This document shows positions 62,736 to 64,000 of a stretch of 64,000 bases of DNA, piece by piece. Made by a program: the position numbers and the translations under genes. The number at the start of each line of letters is the position of its first letter. Position 1 is the stretch's first letter. A model generated the notes under the pieces. The model searched no databases. It was not told where the DNA came from and saw only the letters and a list, made by a program, of their open reading frames with translations. Source of the stretch: Sulfuriferula plumbiphila (lineage in GTDB: Bacteria > Pseudomonadota > Gammaproteobacteria > Burkholderiales > Sulfuriferulaceae); NCBI RefSeq assembly GCF_009938015.1, contig NZ_AP021884.1, positions 2,405,501 to 2,469,500 on the forward strand, given 5' to 3'.

Positions 62736-63370
62736 GTCGGCCACCGCAGCAGTTCATCGACCAGCGCGGCGATCTCGCGCGTGGCGGCACTGTCAGGCGC
62801 TGTTTCGCGGGCCAACCGACCAGCGGCCACGCTGTCGGCGAAGACGATGCGTTGGTGCACTTCCGAACGCAGCGCGGGCAGCGGCTGGTCGGCGAGCGTC
62901 TGGCGCGCTTCACGGCCGATGATGGTCGTGCTGACGCGCCGATTGATGGCGAAGGCTGCGCGCAGCGTTGGCCGAAACACCTGCGCCTCGCGGATCAGCG
63001 CCACCATCTCGGCAGATGCCCACAGATCGTAGGGACTGGGCTGCACCGGGATCAGCACGCGCTCGGCCGCCAGTAGCGCGGAGCGCGCCAAGGCGGCGAT
63101 GCGCGGCGGGCCGTCGATGACGACGTGATCGGCCCTGCGCGCCAGCTCGGGCGCTTCCTGGTGCAGTGTTTCGCGAGCGAGGCCTACGGCGCTGAACAAG
63201 CGCGGCAAGCCCTGTTGGGCGCGCCGCTGCGTCCAGTCCAGCGCCGAGCCTTGTGGGTCGGCGTCGAGCAGAACGACTTGCTGGCCGCGCATGGCCAGCT
63301 CGCCCGCGATGTGCGTGGCGAGCGTGGTCTTGCCGACGCCGCCTTTCTGATTGAGCAAGGCGATGATCAT
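62732..63370 (-). CDS. parA: ParA-family partition ATPase
   Basis: A 212-residue ATPase for segregation: deviant Walker A IALLNQKGGVGKTTLATHIA at the start, LLDADPQGSALDW (Walker A'), DHVVIDGPPRI (Walker B) and the short family length of the plasmid/ICE 'small ParA' type. I use the ATG at 63370, which begins the conserved motif; a longer frame runs 81 bp upstream across the putative operator and DnaA box. It is the first gene after the replication region, followed by the RHH protein. Confidence 0.92.
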   Translation of the reverse strand: MIIALLNQKGGVGKTTLATHIAGELAMRGQQVVLLDADPQGSALDWTQRRAQQGLPRLFSAVGLARETLHQEAPELARRADHVVIDGPPRIAALARSALLAAERVLIPVQPSPYDLWASAEMVALIREAQVFRPTLRAAFAINRRVSTTIIGREARQTLADQPLPALRSEVHQRIVFADSVAAGRLARETAPDSAATREIAALVDELLRWPT

Positions 63371-63430
63371 GGCCCGGTCCTCCTTGCTGGAAAACCGGGT
63401 CTTCTTGGCCGAGCGAAACGCTGCGCGTCG

Positions 63431-63460
63431 CGCCGTTTGGTATTTATCCACCGAAACGGC
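63431..63460. promoter_or_regulatory. Inverted repeat with DnaA-box-like site upstream of parA
   Basis: Arms CGCCGTTTGG and CCGAAACGGCG flank TATTTATCCA; the centre contains TTATCCACC (63444-63452), one base from the DnaA-box consensus. About 60 bp upstream of parA, between it and the iterons. It could be a ParA-type operator, part of the replication origin, or both. Confidence 0.55.
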
Positions 63461-63547
63461 GCGCTTCTGTTATTAGTTAAAGAATTTAAGTTAGGGAAGT
63501 TAGAGGGGATGGAAACCCGCGCCGCTATTGGGTTTTCGGTGGTTTCG

Positions 63548-63612
63548 CACGCCTGATAGCACGATAGGGACACGCCCGATAGCACGATACCCGGCACGCC
63601 TGATAGCACGAG
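63548..63612. repeat. Three iteron-like direct repeats (candidate oriV)
   Basis: CACGCCTGATAGCACGAT at 63548, CACGCCCGATAGCACGAT at 63571, CACGCCTGATAGCACGAG at 63595: 18-bp units with one to two mismatches and periods of 23 and 24 bp (about two helical turns). They lie between repA and parA, beside a DnaA-box-like site and an A+T-rich stretch (63470-63505). This is the layout of an iteron-controlled origin for the RepA encoded next to it. Confidence 0.75.
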
Positions 63613-63635
63613 GCCATTCACAGCTTCTCCCCGAG

Positions 63636-64000
63636 TTATCCCCGTGCCGTCCGCAGCACGGGCCGAAAGGTCAGCAGTTCGGCCCCGTCGTCCGGCATCC
63701 GCTCGATGCCCAGGACGTATCCCGGCATCGACTGCCGCGCCACCAGCGTGCGCAGGTCGCAGGCAAAGTCGTAAGGCTTGGCCGTGCTGCCCGACTTGCG
63801 ATGCAGGTGCTTGAAGTCGAACTGCCAGCCACCCGGTTGCTTGCCACCGTGCTTGCGCACCAATCGGTACAGCCAGCGCTCGATACCACCCGTGAGCTTG
63901 AAATAGGCCGGATCGATGGTCAGCACCAGCGCCGCGTCCAGCACTCCCGCGTAGAACCAGTCCGGCAGGATCAGCTCGATGCCCAGCGGCGTGCCGCGGG
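63636..64000 (-). CDS. repA: Replication initiator RepA, C-terminal part
   Basis: The minus-strand frame runs from the right edge to a stop at 63636; about 121 C-terminal residues are visible: LGIELILPDWFYAGVLDAAL, then VLTIDPAYFKLTGGIERWLY, LVRKHGGKQPGGWQFDFKHL, and GIERMPDDGAELLTFRPVL. The 'DWFY ... YFxLTGGxERWLYRL' block is diagnostic of the RepA/RPA replication-initiator family of ICEs and IncP-like plasmids. The N-terminal part is outside the window. Adjacent iterons are its expected binding sites; autonomous replication of excised ICEs would help them persist. Confidence 0.88.
   Translation of the reverse strand, partial: RGTPLGIELILPDWFYAGVLDAALVLTIDPAYFKLTGGIERWLYRLVRKHGGKQPGGWQFDFKHLHRKSGSTAKPYDFACDLRTLVARQSMPGYVLGIERMPDDGAELLTFRPVLRTARG

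Larger units (their letters stand above)
37531..64000. mobile_element. Tn4371-like integrative and conjugative element (left part to window edge)
   Basis: A continuous minus-strand set with the gene order of Tn4371-type ICEs: repA, parA, an RHH protein, DUF2840, traF, relaxase (DUF3363), traG, copG-like, trbB-C-D-E-J-L-F-G-I, DUF2274. Cargo lies between relaxase and traG (49.7-58.9 kb). The left boundary is between the ISAs1 remnant and the DUF2274 gene, near 37.53 kb. The integrase and right end are beyond 64 kb. No direct att repeat could be identified because the other end is missing. Overlapping ATGA junctions run through almost all transfer genes, indicating one transfer operon. Confidence 0.9.

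Noticed and set aside
63548-63612. Short CRISPR-like array
   Set aside because: Only three units with 5-6-bp gaps, no spacers of array length and no cas genes; iterons next to repA explain it better.

Overview
The window reads as a betaproteobacterial chromosome carrying the larger part of an integrative and conjugative element (ICE). Basis: tightly packed housekeeping genes typical of Betaproteobacteria (glrK-qseG-glrR, acpS-nagZ, uvrC-pgsA, rhlE, typA, def, glnD-map) and a Gly-Cys-Leu tRNA cluster. A Nitrosomonadales/Gallionellales-like relative is my guess, not something the sequence proves.

Left part (1-36.5 kb), chromosomal: a partial gamma-glutamyltransferase with an OFA-type MFS transporter; small BON and EF-hand proteins; the glrK-qseG-glrR signalling operon; dsbG; a long minus-strand run in which most neighbours overlap or abut (radical SAM, acpS, nagZ, CDF transporter, type 5 uracil-DNA glycosylase, tautomerase, uvrC, then pgsA); tRNA-Ser(UGA); a periplasmic-binding/beta-barrel/GGDEF-EAL triad whose third gene is split by a complete 1180-bp IS5-family element with a 4-bp target duplication; a large unknown gene; a Nudix hydrolase; an unknown-MoxR-DUF2201/VWA triad flanked on one side and followed on the other by long inverted repeats; then purT, rhlE, typA, def, glnD and map.

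Junction (36.5-37.5 kb): a strong promoter, tRNA-Gly(GCC), a terminator-like hairpin, tRNA-Cys(GCA), the 5' half of an intron-less tRNA-Leu(UAA), and then a complete tRNA-Leu(UAA) split after U34 by a 226-nt group I intron of the cyanobacterial/Azoarcus (IC3) type. Two bases after this tRNA lies the C-terminal remnant of an ISAs1-family transposase, which abuts the ICE.

Right part (37.5-64 kb): a Tn4371-like ICE read on the minus strand. In transcription order the core is repA (partial, at the right edge), an iteron and DnaA-box region, parA, an RHH protein, DUF2840, the traF peptidase, a possible oriT region, the relaxase, traG, copG-like, trbBCDEJLFGI and DUF2274. Between relaxase and traG sit two cargo modules. 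One is a redox cassette (periplasmic protoglobin, thioredoxin-like, AhpD-like) divergent from an AraC regulator. The other is a vitamin-B6/PLP cassette (YggS-type PLP-binding protein, pyridoxal-kinase-like protein, 78-aa unknown, class III aminotransferase, LysR, EexN lipoprotein) divergent from a MocR regulator and a glutamine amidotransferase. The integrase end of the ICE lies beyond the window.

The most notable items are the intron-containing tRNA-Leu next to a relic of the intron-less gene, the PLP cassette with a direct-repeat MocR operator, the protoglobin redox cassette, and the iteron origin. All functions are inferred by reading protein motifs; no database search was possible.
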